DNA of 62,476 nucleotides, taken from positions 1 through 62,476 of the forward strand of contig CALGKA010000102.1 of NCBI GenBank assembly GCA_937927895.1. Direction: 5' to 3'. The notes beneath the pieces were generated by a model. It saw only the letters and a program-made list of their open reading frames with translations. It did not search any database and had not been told where the DNA came from. Below are positions 35,243-44,900 of this stretch, in pieces. Both the position numbers and the translations under genes were made by a program. Position 1 is the stretch's first letter. Every line of letters begins with the position of its first letter. The DNA is from an uncultured Granulosicoccaceae bacterium. GTDB taxonomy: Bacteria; Pseudomonadota; Gammaproteobacteria; Granulosicoccales; Granulosicoccaceae.

Positions 35243-37138
35243 ATGACATTGCTTCACTGGTTTTCCAGAACCTATAGATATGTATCGGTGCTTAGGCGAC
35301 TGATTGCGTTGCTGTGTCTAATGCTTGCAGGCTTCGCACCCGGCACCGCGTCGGCTGCCGTTTTCTCCGCTGATCTTGAAGTCCATCTGATCGAAGATGT
35401 CTCAACGACCTGGCAGACGGTAACGCTTACTAATAGTTACAGTAACGCGATACCGATTTGTAACTATAACCTTGTTTCATTTTCCGGTGCACACCCAAAT
35501 TACGATTATCCACCAGCGGCAGTGCGGATAAGAAACATAACAGCCAATTCGTTCGACCTTAGAATTCAAGGGTGGGAAGACTCCGCAGCTGTCGCGGGTG
35601 ATGTTCATTGTCTTGTCTCAGATGAAGGTGCCTTTACTCTACCTAACGGCACAAAATACGAAGCGCGCACCGTCGTTTCAGATAGAACCAGCGGTCAGTA
35701 CTCTACTGACGGTGGTTGGGATCAGGCAAACCTTGAAAACGTTAGTGCGGCCATAACACAGACCTATACCAATCACGTGGTGTTAGGGCAGGTTATTAGC
35801 TACAACGATAATCGCGCAAGTGTATTCCATACAACAGATTGTGAATCGCGGCGGAATGAGCCTTATCTTAGTGGCCATGCAGATGGCATATGTGTAGGTA
35901 AGCATATTGGTCAAATTACCGGGAGTAGAAATTCCGAAACGATAGGTTTTATAGTTGCTGAAGAAGGTAGCGGCACAGTTAGCAACATTGATTTTGAGCT
36001 CGCCAGAGGTGGCAACTCAATACGTGGAAACAATAACGCAAATACCGGCTATAGCTACGGGCTTTCTGCTGACTATTCCATTGGTGTTACATCGCAAGTG
36101 GGTGAAAACGGTGGCAATGGTTCGTGGTCTGTATTGTATGGAGCAGATCCGTTGCCTGCCAATCAAATAGTTTTAGCAGTAGACGAACAGACATTTGAAG
36201 GAGATACAACGCGAGGCCACACCGCAGAGATTGTTGACTACTGGGTCTTTGGAACAGCGCAACTAACACTGATTAAAGAAGTAGTGAATGATAACGGCGG
36301 TACAGCGCTTGTTACTGACTTTAAGCTTAGCGCTAACGGCCCTGCGAGTATTTCGGGTATTACCGGTGATCCTTCGATTACCGGGGCAACCGTTGGCCCT
36401 GGAGACTACAGCCTTCTTGAGGGCGGGCCAGCGGGGTATACCGGCACCTGGAGTTGCACTGACGGCACGCTGCTTGGCACAACGCTGACATTGAATACCG
36501 GTGATGATGCGATATGTACGCTCACTAACGACGATGTCTACATCCCACCACCTGATTCCTACCTGACGCTGGAAAAGAAAGTTATCAATGACGATGGCGG
36601 TACTGCTGTGGCCACTGATTTTCAACTTACATTTGACAATGGAACGGGAAGTAGCGGCACTGGGGCAATGGGTGATGCTGCCATTACAGCGGTAGTGGTA
36701 CCACCGGGTGATTACAAGCTAGGTGAGGCACAGGTAACAGGCTATACATTGCAAGAAATTTCATGTGATGGTTTGGACGCAGACGTTACCGATGGTCTGA
36801 CCATAGCAATAGGCGAAACCGTTACCTGTACCTTTGTGAATGATGACAACGGTGTTGATCTTGAAGTTGAAAAACGTGTTAGTGATCTTTCACCAAACGT
36901 CGGTGATGTTGTCACCTTCACTATAGACGTAACTAATAACGGCCCGGACATAGCCACTGATGTGAAAATCACCGATGTGGTTAAGCCCGGGTTTATTTAT
37001 GTAGCCGGTTCTATTACCGGCGGAAGTATCAGGGATGACACCGCGCCTTCAGGTGGTGGACTTGAATGGACAATTGCCAATATTGCAGTAGGTGTGACTG
37101 AATCATTGACATTCCAAACGACTGTATTGCCACCGTAG
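35243..37138 (+). CDS. P1: secreted protein with unknown N-terminal domain, two prealbumin-like repeats and an incomplete DUF11 domain (putative fibre tip)
   Basis: 631 aa from ATG 35243; TTG 35216 and GTG 35288 (VLRRLIALLCLMLAGF) are alternatives. The signal peptide ends ...GTASA. The N-terminal ~310 residues form a Cys-containing domain I cannot name (motifs SYNDNRASVFHTTDCESR, GICVGKHIGQI, GENGGNGSWSVLYGADPL, DYWVF). Two SpaA/prealbumin-like repeats follow (LTLIKEVVNDNGGTA..., LTLEKKVINDDGGTA...). The last ~95 residues are a DUF11-like domain (VDLEVEKRVSDLSPNVGDVV) that stops at LTFQTTVLPP, before the usual NTATV...NN...V strands. Those strands open the next protein. First gene of the operon; P2 starts 21 bp later. 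Confidence 0.82.
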   Translation: MTLLHWFSRTYRYVSVLRRLIALLCLMLAGFAPGTASAAVFSADLEVHLIEDVSTTWQTVTLTNSYSNAIPICNYNLVSFSGAHPNYDYPPAAVRIRNITANSFDLRIQGWEDSAAVAGDVHCLVSDEGAFTLPNGTKYEARTVVSDRTSGQYSTDGGWDQANLENVSAAITQTYTNHVVLGQVISYNDNRASVFHTTDCESRRNEPYLSGHADGICVGKHIGQITGSRNSETIGFIVAEEGSGTVSNIDFELARGGNSIRGNNNANTGYSYGLSADYSIGVTSQVGENGGNGSWSVLYGADPLPANQIVLAVDEQTFEGDTTRGHTAEIVDYWVFGTAQLTLIKEVVNDNGGTALVTDFKLSANGPASISGITGDPSITGATVGPGDYSLLEGGPAGYTGTWSCTDGTLLGTTLTLNTGDDAICTLTNDDVYIPPPDSYLTLEKKVINDDGGTAVATDFQLTFDNGTGSSGTGAMGDAAITAVVVPPGDYKLGEAQVTGYTLQEISCDGLDADVTDGLTIAIGETVTCTFVNDDNGVDLEVEKRVSDLSPNVGDVVTFTIDVTNNGPDIATDVKITDVVKPGFIYVAGSITGGSIRDDTAPSGGGLEWTIANIAVGVTESLTFQTTVLPP

Positions 37139-37159
37139 ATTCGGTATAGACAGGAAGCC

Positions 37160-40100
37160 TTGAGCTTTTGGTTGGATATTATGAATAAATATACACGTAA
37201 AAACTTAGCGCAACGTTTGAGATACTTCTTTTTTGAAAAGGAGTTTAGCGGACCAAGTCTGGGTGTCCTGGGTATTCTCTTTGTGCCTTTGGTGGCTTAC
37301 GCACAAACGCTTGCAGACTATGAAAATACTGCAACTGTTAGTGCATCATCAGATCAATTCGAAGCGGAGCTGTCAAACAATAGCAGCACTGTGCAAGTCA
37401 CACCGAACGCAGAGATCATATTGCTTAAGGAAGTCATCAATGATGATGGTGGTGCGCTTGTCATTGCAGACTTTGGGCTAACCACTAATGCAGGTGCTCT
37501 TGTTTGGGATGCGGGGTCTACGGTCGGCACTACCACTACCTATACCTCTGAAAAGATTTATATGGCGCCCGGCACGTACGCATTAGCAGAAGCAGATGTT
37601 AATGGTTATACGGAAGGATTGTGGGCTTGTTCTGATGGGGTTCTTAGCCGTAACGCTTTTGATGACGGAGAAATAACACTTGCGGCCGGTGAGTCGGCTA
37701 TTTGTACAATTAGCAATGATGACATTGCACCACAACTAACACTGACAAAAGTTATTGTTAATGATAACGGTGGTGATCTGACCGAAGTTGATTTTGATCT
37801 ATCAATAGACACCACTACAGTTACCAGTGGGATCGCTACCAGTGTGGCGGCGAATACAGCGTTTGTCATTAGTGAGAGTGATCTGCCCGGTTACACTGAA
37901 GGTACGTGGGCATGTGTTGATGCAAATTCACTAACGACAGGATTGCCAACTGCCGGTGCGTTTGATGGTGCCAAAATCAATCTGCATCCAGGTGCTGATG
38001 TTAATTGTGAAATCACCAACGACGACATAGCACCAACACTCGCGCTGGTTAAGAATCTAACCAACGATGATGGCGGTAGCCTTACCGCGGCGGATTTTGA
38101 TCTCTCTATAGACGGTACCGTGGTGGCTAGTAATACGCCGCAGACGGTTGACGCTAATGCGCCCATAAGTATTAGTGAACTTGCGGTGCCCGGGTATATC
38201 GCTGGTACCTGGTCGTGCATAGATAGTCAGTCACTAAGCACTGGACTGCCCACTGCGGGTACTGCTACCGGTGTAGATGTAACGCTTAAGCCGGGGTCCA
38301 TAGTAACTTGTGCAATTGACAACGATGACATTGCACCAACGTTAACGCTTGCAAAAACACTCACCAATGATAATGGTGGGGCGCTTGCCATTGATGATTT
38401 TGATATCTCAGTTGACGGCACAGAAGTGACCAACAACGCGGCTAATACTGTGGTTGCAAATGCCACTATTACCATCAGTGAACTAGATATTGATGGCTAC
38501 ACTGAGGGTGCATGGTCTTGTGTTGATGCTAATGGTATTGCAACTGGTCTTCCGACTGCAGGGGCTGCGACTAATACTGATTTAACACTTCCTCCCGGCT
38601 CTGACGTTACCTGTTCAATAACCAATGATGATGTAGCGCCTACATTAACGTTAACCAAAACAGTTGTTAATGATAACGGTGGTGCATTGGCATCAGCCGA
38701 CTTTGATCTGTCTATAGACGGCACACCAGTAGTTGACGGTACACCCAATGTGCTGTCAGCGGGTGTAGCGTACTCCATAAGTGAAATAGACAGCGGTGGC
38801 TACTCCGAAGGGACGTGGGCATGTACAGATTCAACCGGGCTTACCAAGTCACTACCAACGGCTGGAACGGCAACAGGTGCTAGTGTGACTTTAGCTGAAG
38901 GTGCAGAGGTTACCTGTTCAATAACCAATGATGATATCGCACCTACCCTGACGCTTGCTAAAACGGTGACGAATGATAACGGCGGTTTGCTAACGGTTGA
39001 TGACTTCGACATCTCTATAGATGGAACAGAGGTAACTGCAGGTGTCGCACAAACGGTGGTGGCCAATACCGACATTATCATTAGCGAACTTAATCTTGAT
39101 GGCTACACAGAAGGCACTTGGTCTTGTGTAGACAGCGCCGCTCAAACCACGACCTTACCAACTGCTGGTGCTGCGACTTCTACAACCGTTAATCTTGCCC
39201 CAGGTTCAGATGTTGTTTGTAGCATTACCAATGATGATGTCGCGCCGGGTCTGACACTGGTCAAAAACCTGGTGAACGATCATGGCGGTGATCTCACCGT
39301 TGCAGATTTTGAAATTTCTATAGACGGTACCGTGGTGCCGAACAATACGGCGCAGACAGTCGCTGCGAACACGGCTATCACTATTAGTGAGCTTGACCTT
39401 GACGGTTACACCGCGGGTACCTGGAGTTGTGCAGATGCAAACGGACTGACAACGACTTTACCCACTGCAGGTGTAGCAACTGGCACAACCTTAACGCTTG
39501 AGGTGGGATCAGCCGTGACCTGTGAGATCACCAATGACGATATTCAGCCAACCCTGTCCCTTGCGAAGACGGTGGTGAATGATAACGGTGGTGAGCTTGA
39601 TGTCACTGATTTTGATATTTCAATAGATGGCGCTGAAGTCGTAAGCGGGCAGGTAATGCCGGTTATGGCCAATACCGCAATCGCTATTAGTGAGTTAGAT
39701 GTTAATGGCTACACAGAAGGTTCATGGTCTTGTGTGGATGCAAACAGCCTGACTACAGGCTTACCCACAGCAGGGACCGCAACCGGTGAAACCCTGACAT
39801 TGGCACCGGGCTCAGCAGTTGAATGTACTATTGTTAATAACGATATTCCGCCAACTCTTACACTAGTTAAAACGCTTAACAATAATGCTGGTGGCACGAT
39901 GACTATTGCAGACTTCGACATATCAGTTGATGGAGTTGAAGTAACCAGCGGTGTGGCTACACCAGTACTTGCCAATGCAGCGATAGAAATTTCAGAGCTT
40001 GATTTGCCTGGCTATACCGAAGGCAACTGGTCGTGTGTTGATGCGAACGCTCTAACTACGGGTCTGCCGACAGCGGGTGCTGCAACCAGTACTACTCTCG

Positions 40101-41953
40101 AGCTTGAAGTGGGGGCTGAGGTTACGTGTTCGATTACCAATGTTGATATCGCGCCGACATTAACGCTGACTAAAACACTGATAAACAACCATGGCGGTGA
40201 TAAAACTATTGCCGACTTCGATATATCTATCGACAGTACAGAAGTCACCAGTGGTGTTGCGAATATAGTTTCAGCTAACACTGATATAGCAATCAGTGAG
40301 CTGGTTATACCAGGCTATGCGCAAGGTAGCTGGGCATGTACTGATTCAACTGGACTAACAAAAACACTACCTACTGCGGGTGATGCAGCAGGTACTACCC
40401 TTAACCTTGAAGAGGGTTCTGAGGTTGAATGTGTTATCACTAATGATGATATCGAGCCCACGCTCACGCTTGCTAAAACACTCATCAATGACAATGGCGG
40501 TGCGCTAACAATTGATGATTTTGATATCTCAATGGATGGTACGGAGGTACCAAGTGGTGTGGCGCAAGCGGTCACTGCCAATTCGACAATTGAAATCGGT
40601 GAATTGATAGCTCCCGGCTATACGGAAGGTGTGTGGTCTTGTGTTGACGCCAATGGCATTACCACCACACTGCCGAGCGCTGGCGCTGCAACATCGACAA
40701 GTCTTACTGTTCTTCCGGGCTCTGATGTAACGTGTTCAATTACCAATGACGATATCCCACCGCAACTAACCTTGATCACAAATGTGATCAATGATAACGG
40801 CGGGATACTTACCCCTGCAGATTTTGCATTGACCTACGGTGGAATCGCGACAGCCAGTGCGATAGCCAATATTGTGTCAGCCAATACTCTCATTAATATT
40901 GCAGAGCCTGATCTCCCCGGGTACACGGAAGGCGTTTGGGTATGTACTGATGCTAACAATCTAACCAGCGGTTTGCTTACCGGCGGTATTGCAACAGGTG
41001 ATAACGTGACACTTGCACCTGGTGCAGATGTAACCTGTGTGATCACCAATGACGATATCGCGCCACAACTGACTCTGGTTAAAACGCTTGTCAACGATAA
41101 CGGTGGTGATCTCACTATTGATGACTTTGATATTTCAGTAGATGCTACCGAAGTGCCAAGTGGCACTCCACAGACAGTGACTGCTAATACTGCTGTTGCG
41201 ATTTCGGAGCTTGAGCCTGACGGTTACATAGCGGGCACGTGGGCCTGTACTGATGCAAATAGTTTAACTACCGGCCTGCCAACAGCGGGCGCCGCAAGTG
41301 GCGAATCTATAACACTTGCATCAGGTGCTGATGTCACTTGTGAGATTACCAACGACGACCTTGCACCGACACTTACATTAACCAAGATAGTGGTTAATGA
41401 CAACGGTGGCGACCAGACTATTGAAGATTTTGAAATATCTATTGATGGTGCTCCAGTTACCAGTGGTGCGCCGAATATTATTACGGCGAATACACCGCTT
41501 ACTATATCGGAGCTTGATCTTCCAGCTTATGCCGAAGGCACGTGGTCATGTACAGATGCCAATAGTCTGACCACTGGCTTGCCAACTGCTGGTGATGCAA
41601 CGGGCACCACGGTAACGGTGAAGCAAGGTTCAGATGTTACCTGTGAGATTACTAATAACGATCTAGGAATAGACTTGGCGATTGCCAAAGTGGTTAGTAA
41701 TACAACGCCGAATATAGGCGACACCATTACTTTTACGTTGACTATAACCAATGCCGGACCAGACATTGCAACTGACGCGACCGTTAACGATGTTGTATTA
41801 CCAGGCTTTACCTACGTAGCGGGTTCTATAGCCGGTGGAACATCTAGTGATGATACGGATCCTGCCGGTGCAGGTCTTAGCTGGAATCTGGCAAGTGTGC
41901 CTGTTGGCACACCTGTTACCTTGTCTTTTGATGTTGTGGTTAATGCGCCTTGA
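37160..41953 (+). CDS. P2: giant repeat protein, 14 prealbumin-like repeats (putative fibre stalk)
   Basis: 1597 aa, TTG start with AGGAAG upstream. The signal peptide ends VAYA. The mature N-terminus QTLADYENTATVSASSDQFE then AELSNNSSTVQV is the end of a DUF11 domain without its beginning. Fourteen ~98-residue repeats follow (first one longer and diverged), with pattern LTLxKTLxNDNGG...DFDIS.DGT..ISELDxxGYTEGTWSC...VTCxITNDD. Two Cys per repeat could make a disulfide. The C-terminal ~95 residues are another DUF11 domain, ending VTLSFDVVVNAP and again lacking the last strands. The stop overlaps P3's start. No anchor or membrane segment: probably a secreted stalk. Confidence 0.88.
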   Translation: MSFWLDIMNKYTRKNLAQRLRYFFFEKEFSGPSLGVLGILFVPLVAYAQTLADYENTATVSASSDQFEAELSNNSSTVQVTPNAEIILLKEVINDDGGALVIADFGLTTNAGALVWDAGSTVGTTTTYTSEKIYMAPGTYALAEADVNGYTEGLWACSDGVLSRNAFDDGEITLAAGESAICTISNDDIAPQLTLTKVIVNDNGGDLTEVDFDLSIDTTTVTSGIATSVAANTAFVISESDLPGYTEGTWACVDANSLTTGLPTAGAFDGAKINLHPGADVNCEITNDDIAPTLALVKNLTNDDGGSLTAADFDLSIDGTVVASNTPQTVDANAPISISELAVPGYIAGTWSCIDSQSLSTGLPTAGTATGVDVTLKPGSIVTCAIDNDDIAPTLTLAKTLTNDNGGALAIDDFDISVDGTEVTNNAANTVVANATITISELDIDGYTEGAWSCVDANGIATGLPTAGAATNTDLTLPPGSDVTCSITNDDVAPTLTLTKTVVNDNGGALASADFDLSIDGTPVVDGTPNVLSAGVAYSISEIDSGGYSEGTWACTDSTGLTKSLPTAGTATGASVTLAEGAEVTCSITNDDIAPTLTLAKTVTNDNGGLLTVDDFDISIDGTEVTAGVAQTVVANTDIIISELNLDGYTEGTWSCVDSAAQTTTLPTAGAATSTTVNLAPGSDVVCSITNDDVAPGLTLVKNLVNDHGGDLTVADFEISIDGTVVPNNTAQTVAANTAITISELDLDGYTAGTWSCADANGLTTTLPTAGVATGTTLTLEVGSAVTCEITNDDIQPTLSLAKTVVNDNGGELDVTDFDISIDGAEVVSGQVMPVMANTAIAISELDVNGYTEGSWSCVDANSLTTGLPTAGTATGETLTLAPGSAVECTIVNNDIPPTLTLVKTLNNNAGGTMTIADFDISVDGVEVTSGVATPVLANAAIEISELDLPGYTEGNWSCVDANALTTGLPTAGAATSTTLELEVGAEVTCSITNVDIAPTLTLTKTLINNHGGDKTIADFDISIDSTEVTSGVANIVSANTDIAISELVIPGYAQGSWACTDSTGLTKTLPTAGDAAGTTLNLEEGSEVECVITNDDIEPTLTLAKTLINDNGGALTIDDFDISMDGTEVPSGVAQAVTANSTIEIGELIAPGYTEGVWSCVDANGITTTLPSAGAATSTSLTVLPGSDVTCSITNDDIPPQLTLITNVINDNGGILTPADFALTYGGIATASAIANIVSANTLINIAEPDLPGYTEGVWVCTDANNLTSGLLTGGIATGDNVTLAPGADVTCVITNDDIAPQLTLVKTLVNDNGGDLTIDDFDISVDATEVPSGTPQTVTANTAVAISELEPDGYIAGTWACTDANSLTTGLPTAGAASGESITLASGADVTCEITNDDLAPTLTLTKIVVNDNGGDQTIEDFEISIDGAPVTSGAPNIITANTPLTISELDLPAYAEGTWSCTDANSLTTGLPTAGDATGTTVTVKQGSDVTCEITNNDLGIDLAIAKVVSNTTPNIGDTITFTLTITNAGPDIATDATVNDVVLPGFTYVAGSIAGGTSSDDTDPAGAGLSWNLASVPVGTPVTLSFDVVVNAP
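37400..41660 (+). repeat. Tandem ~300-bp coding repeats in P2
   Basis: Thirteen well-conserved plus one diverged unit, each starting near a CC(A/G)..CTnAC(A/G)CT codon block and ending ACC AAT GAT GAT. Codons vary between units, so amplification is old rather than recent. Confidence 0.85.
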
Positions 41954-44900
41954 TATTTAAATCCTTAATACGCTCACACTACCGACCATCACGGTTTCCA
42001 GGCGTGATGGTCGGGCTGTGCTGTGCGTTGATAATGGGCTCGGCACACTCTGCTGTAAACGGGATGACGCCTGTTGAGTTTACCAATACTGCCACGATAG
42101 CTCCGTCACCGAGTCAGTTTGAAAATAATCAGGCGAATAACACATCGTCTGTGGTGGTGTTGCCGAAAGCGTTTGAGATAAGTAAAACCGCAGATGTCTC
42201 TGCATTGTCTACACCCATTGCGGCTGGTGATCAGATCACCTATGTCATCACCGCGAGAAATCTCGGTTTGCTTGGGCTTACGAATGTCACTGTTAACGAT
42301 ACTATTGTTCCCGCAGCCAATGTGTCACTAATCAGCGGAGATACAAATACCGATCAGATACTAGATGCAAACGAACTCTGGACATGGCACGGCATCTACA
42401 CCGTGCCCCAATCGGATATTGACACCAACGGTGGTGGTGACGGCGATATAGATAACACCGTTACGGTTAGCACTGATGAACTACCACCGCTGACAGATTC
42501 CGTAGAAGTACCAGTAACACAAGAGCCTGCGTTTACGGTTGCAAAAGTTGTTGATCAAACGTCTATTGCTGCACCCTCAACGCTTAGCTATCAAATCAGT
42601 ATTACTAACACCGGTAACCAAACACTAAGTGCAGTGACACTGACTGATACATTGCCAGACGGCAGTGCAGCAACGCTTACCGGTCCAATAGCCGATATCG
42701 GTCAGGCAGGTTTGCTTGATCCCGGTGAAACCTGGGAGTACACATCAACGTTCGCTGCTAGTCAGGCAGATATTGATGCAGGCGCATTGTTGACTAACAG
42801 TGTCTCTGTGGTTGCGGCTGAGACCGGCACTGATGCCGAGGTAGCCACTGCTGAAACTGAAGTTCAGGCGACGCCTGAGTTTGTTGTGAGCAAGGTAGTT
42901 GATCAAGAAAATTTAACCGCGCCCGGTACGCTTGCCTACACCATTACTGTTGAAAATACCGGTAACGTATCTCTCACTGGTGTAACACCGGTTGATACTT
43001 TACCTGATGGAACAGCGGGTAGTTTAACAGGGCCGGTTGCTGATACTGGTGCTGCAGGTGTCTTAGATGTTGCTGAAACCTGGACCTACAACATTAGCTA
43101 TCCGGTTTCTCAGGCAATAATTGATACCGGTGCAACACAGATTAATACTGTTGAAGTAGTGAGTAATGAAACCGGTGATACACCTGTTAGTGATACCGCA
43201 AGTACTGAAATTGAAATCGAACCATCATTTACTATTGCTAAGTCTGTCGATAAGGCAACGGTGTCTGCGCCTGAATTGCTAAGCTATGCGGTTGTTCTGG
43301 AAAACACAGGTAATGTCACGCTGACAGATGTCGCCGTAAGTGATCAATTATCTAACGGCACGGCTTTAACGCTTGTAGGGCCTACAGCTGATGTTGGTAC
43401 AACTGGCGCGCTTGATGTCGGTGAGACATGGGAATATACGACCACCTACAGTGTTACTCAGAATGACATTGATTCAGGTATAGATCTCACCAATACCATT
43501 ACAGTAGATACTGCAGAGCTTGACCCGCAGGCAGATACAGCGGTAACGACTATCACCAGTGCACCTGATCTTGAAGTGACTAAGACAGTAGATCTGGCAT
43601 CTGTTAATGCGCCGGGCACGCTCAGCTATATTATTGAAGTGAGTAATACAGGCAATGTGAGCCTGAGTAATGTAACGCCTGTTGACACTCTGCCAGACGG
43701 AACAATAGCAACACTTGTCGGGCCCACTACAGATACAGGTGCTACTGATATTTTAGATGTGGGTGAAACATGGCAGTACACAACAGCGTATACCGTAAGC
43801 CAGACAGAAATAGATTTAGGTCAACCGCGTGACAACACCGTTGCAGTCACTACCGATGAAACAGGTGACGATCTATTCAGCGCTGTAGCGACCACAACAA
43901 TAGTCTCTGAACCAGGCTTCATGGTTGAAAAGAATGTAGATCAAACACAGATCACCGCACCTTCCACATTGAACTACAGCATTGTTGTTAGTAATACTGG
44001 CAACATAACGCTAAACAATGTCACCGTTGATGACACACTGCCAGACGGCACGCAAGCAGTATTAGCAGGCCCAACCGGTGACGTCGGCATTGCCGGTGCT
44101 TTAGATGTTGGTGAAGTATGGACCTACACCACCACATATGCGGCACTGCAAGATCATATTGATGTGGGTGTGGCGTTAGTGAATAGCGTGACCGTCTCAA
44201 CCGATGAAGCTGGCACTCATACAGACGCAGCGACCACCGATATTCAGCAAACACCGGGCATCGCGATTGTAAAGGCTGCAAACGAAACTGAATATACCAA
44301 AGCTGGTGACATCATTAACTATGCATTCCTGATAGAGAACACCGGTAACCTGTTGCTAAGCAATGTTGTGATCAGTGATCCAATTGCCGATGCAGGGTCC
44401 CTTCGTTGTCTGCCGCCGGGGCAGCCAACATCGGCGCAGCTTTCAAGTGGTCCTTTTGTATTGGCACCGGGTCAGCTGATGAACTGTACTGCACAGCGAA
44501 CCGTGACAGTGGCTGATGTACTAGCCACGCGTGTAGACAATCAAGCAACGGTCAGTTCAGAAGATCCACAGGGTAATGAAGTCGTTGCAGAGAGCGCGCT
44601 AATCAGTGTGCCAATGGTCATTATGCCGCCGGTCGCGACTGATAACAGCTTTAACTCGCCAGACAGTGGAGTGCCAGTGACGCTTGCGGGTGGTGCTGAT
44701 GATACTGACGTTAACGGTGATAAAGACATTGCTAGTGTATCGTTTACCAGTCCCGATGCACAAGATACCGATGCTGACGGTGACAAAGACTCGCTGATAG
44801 TTGCAGGCGAAGGTAGCTGGATAATTAATAACACCACAGGCAACGTCACCTTTACTCCAGAGGCGGGCTTCACTGCAGATCCGACACCGGTAACTTATAC

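Noticed and set aside
37600..41770. Series of ~90-aa - strand frames inside P2
   Set aside because: They recur once per repeat and are mirror readings of the repeat codons.
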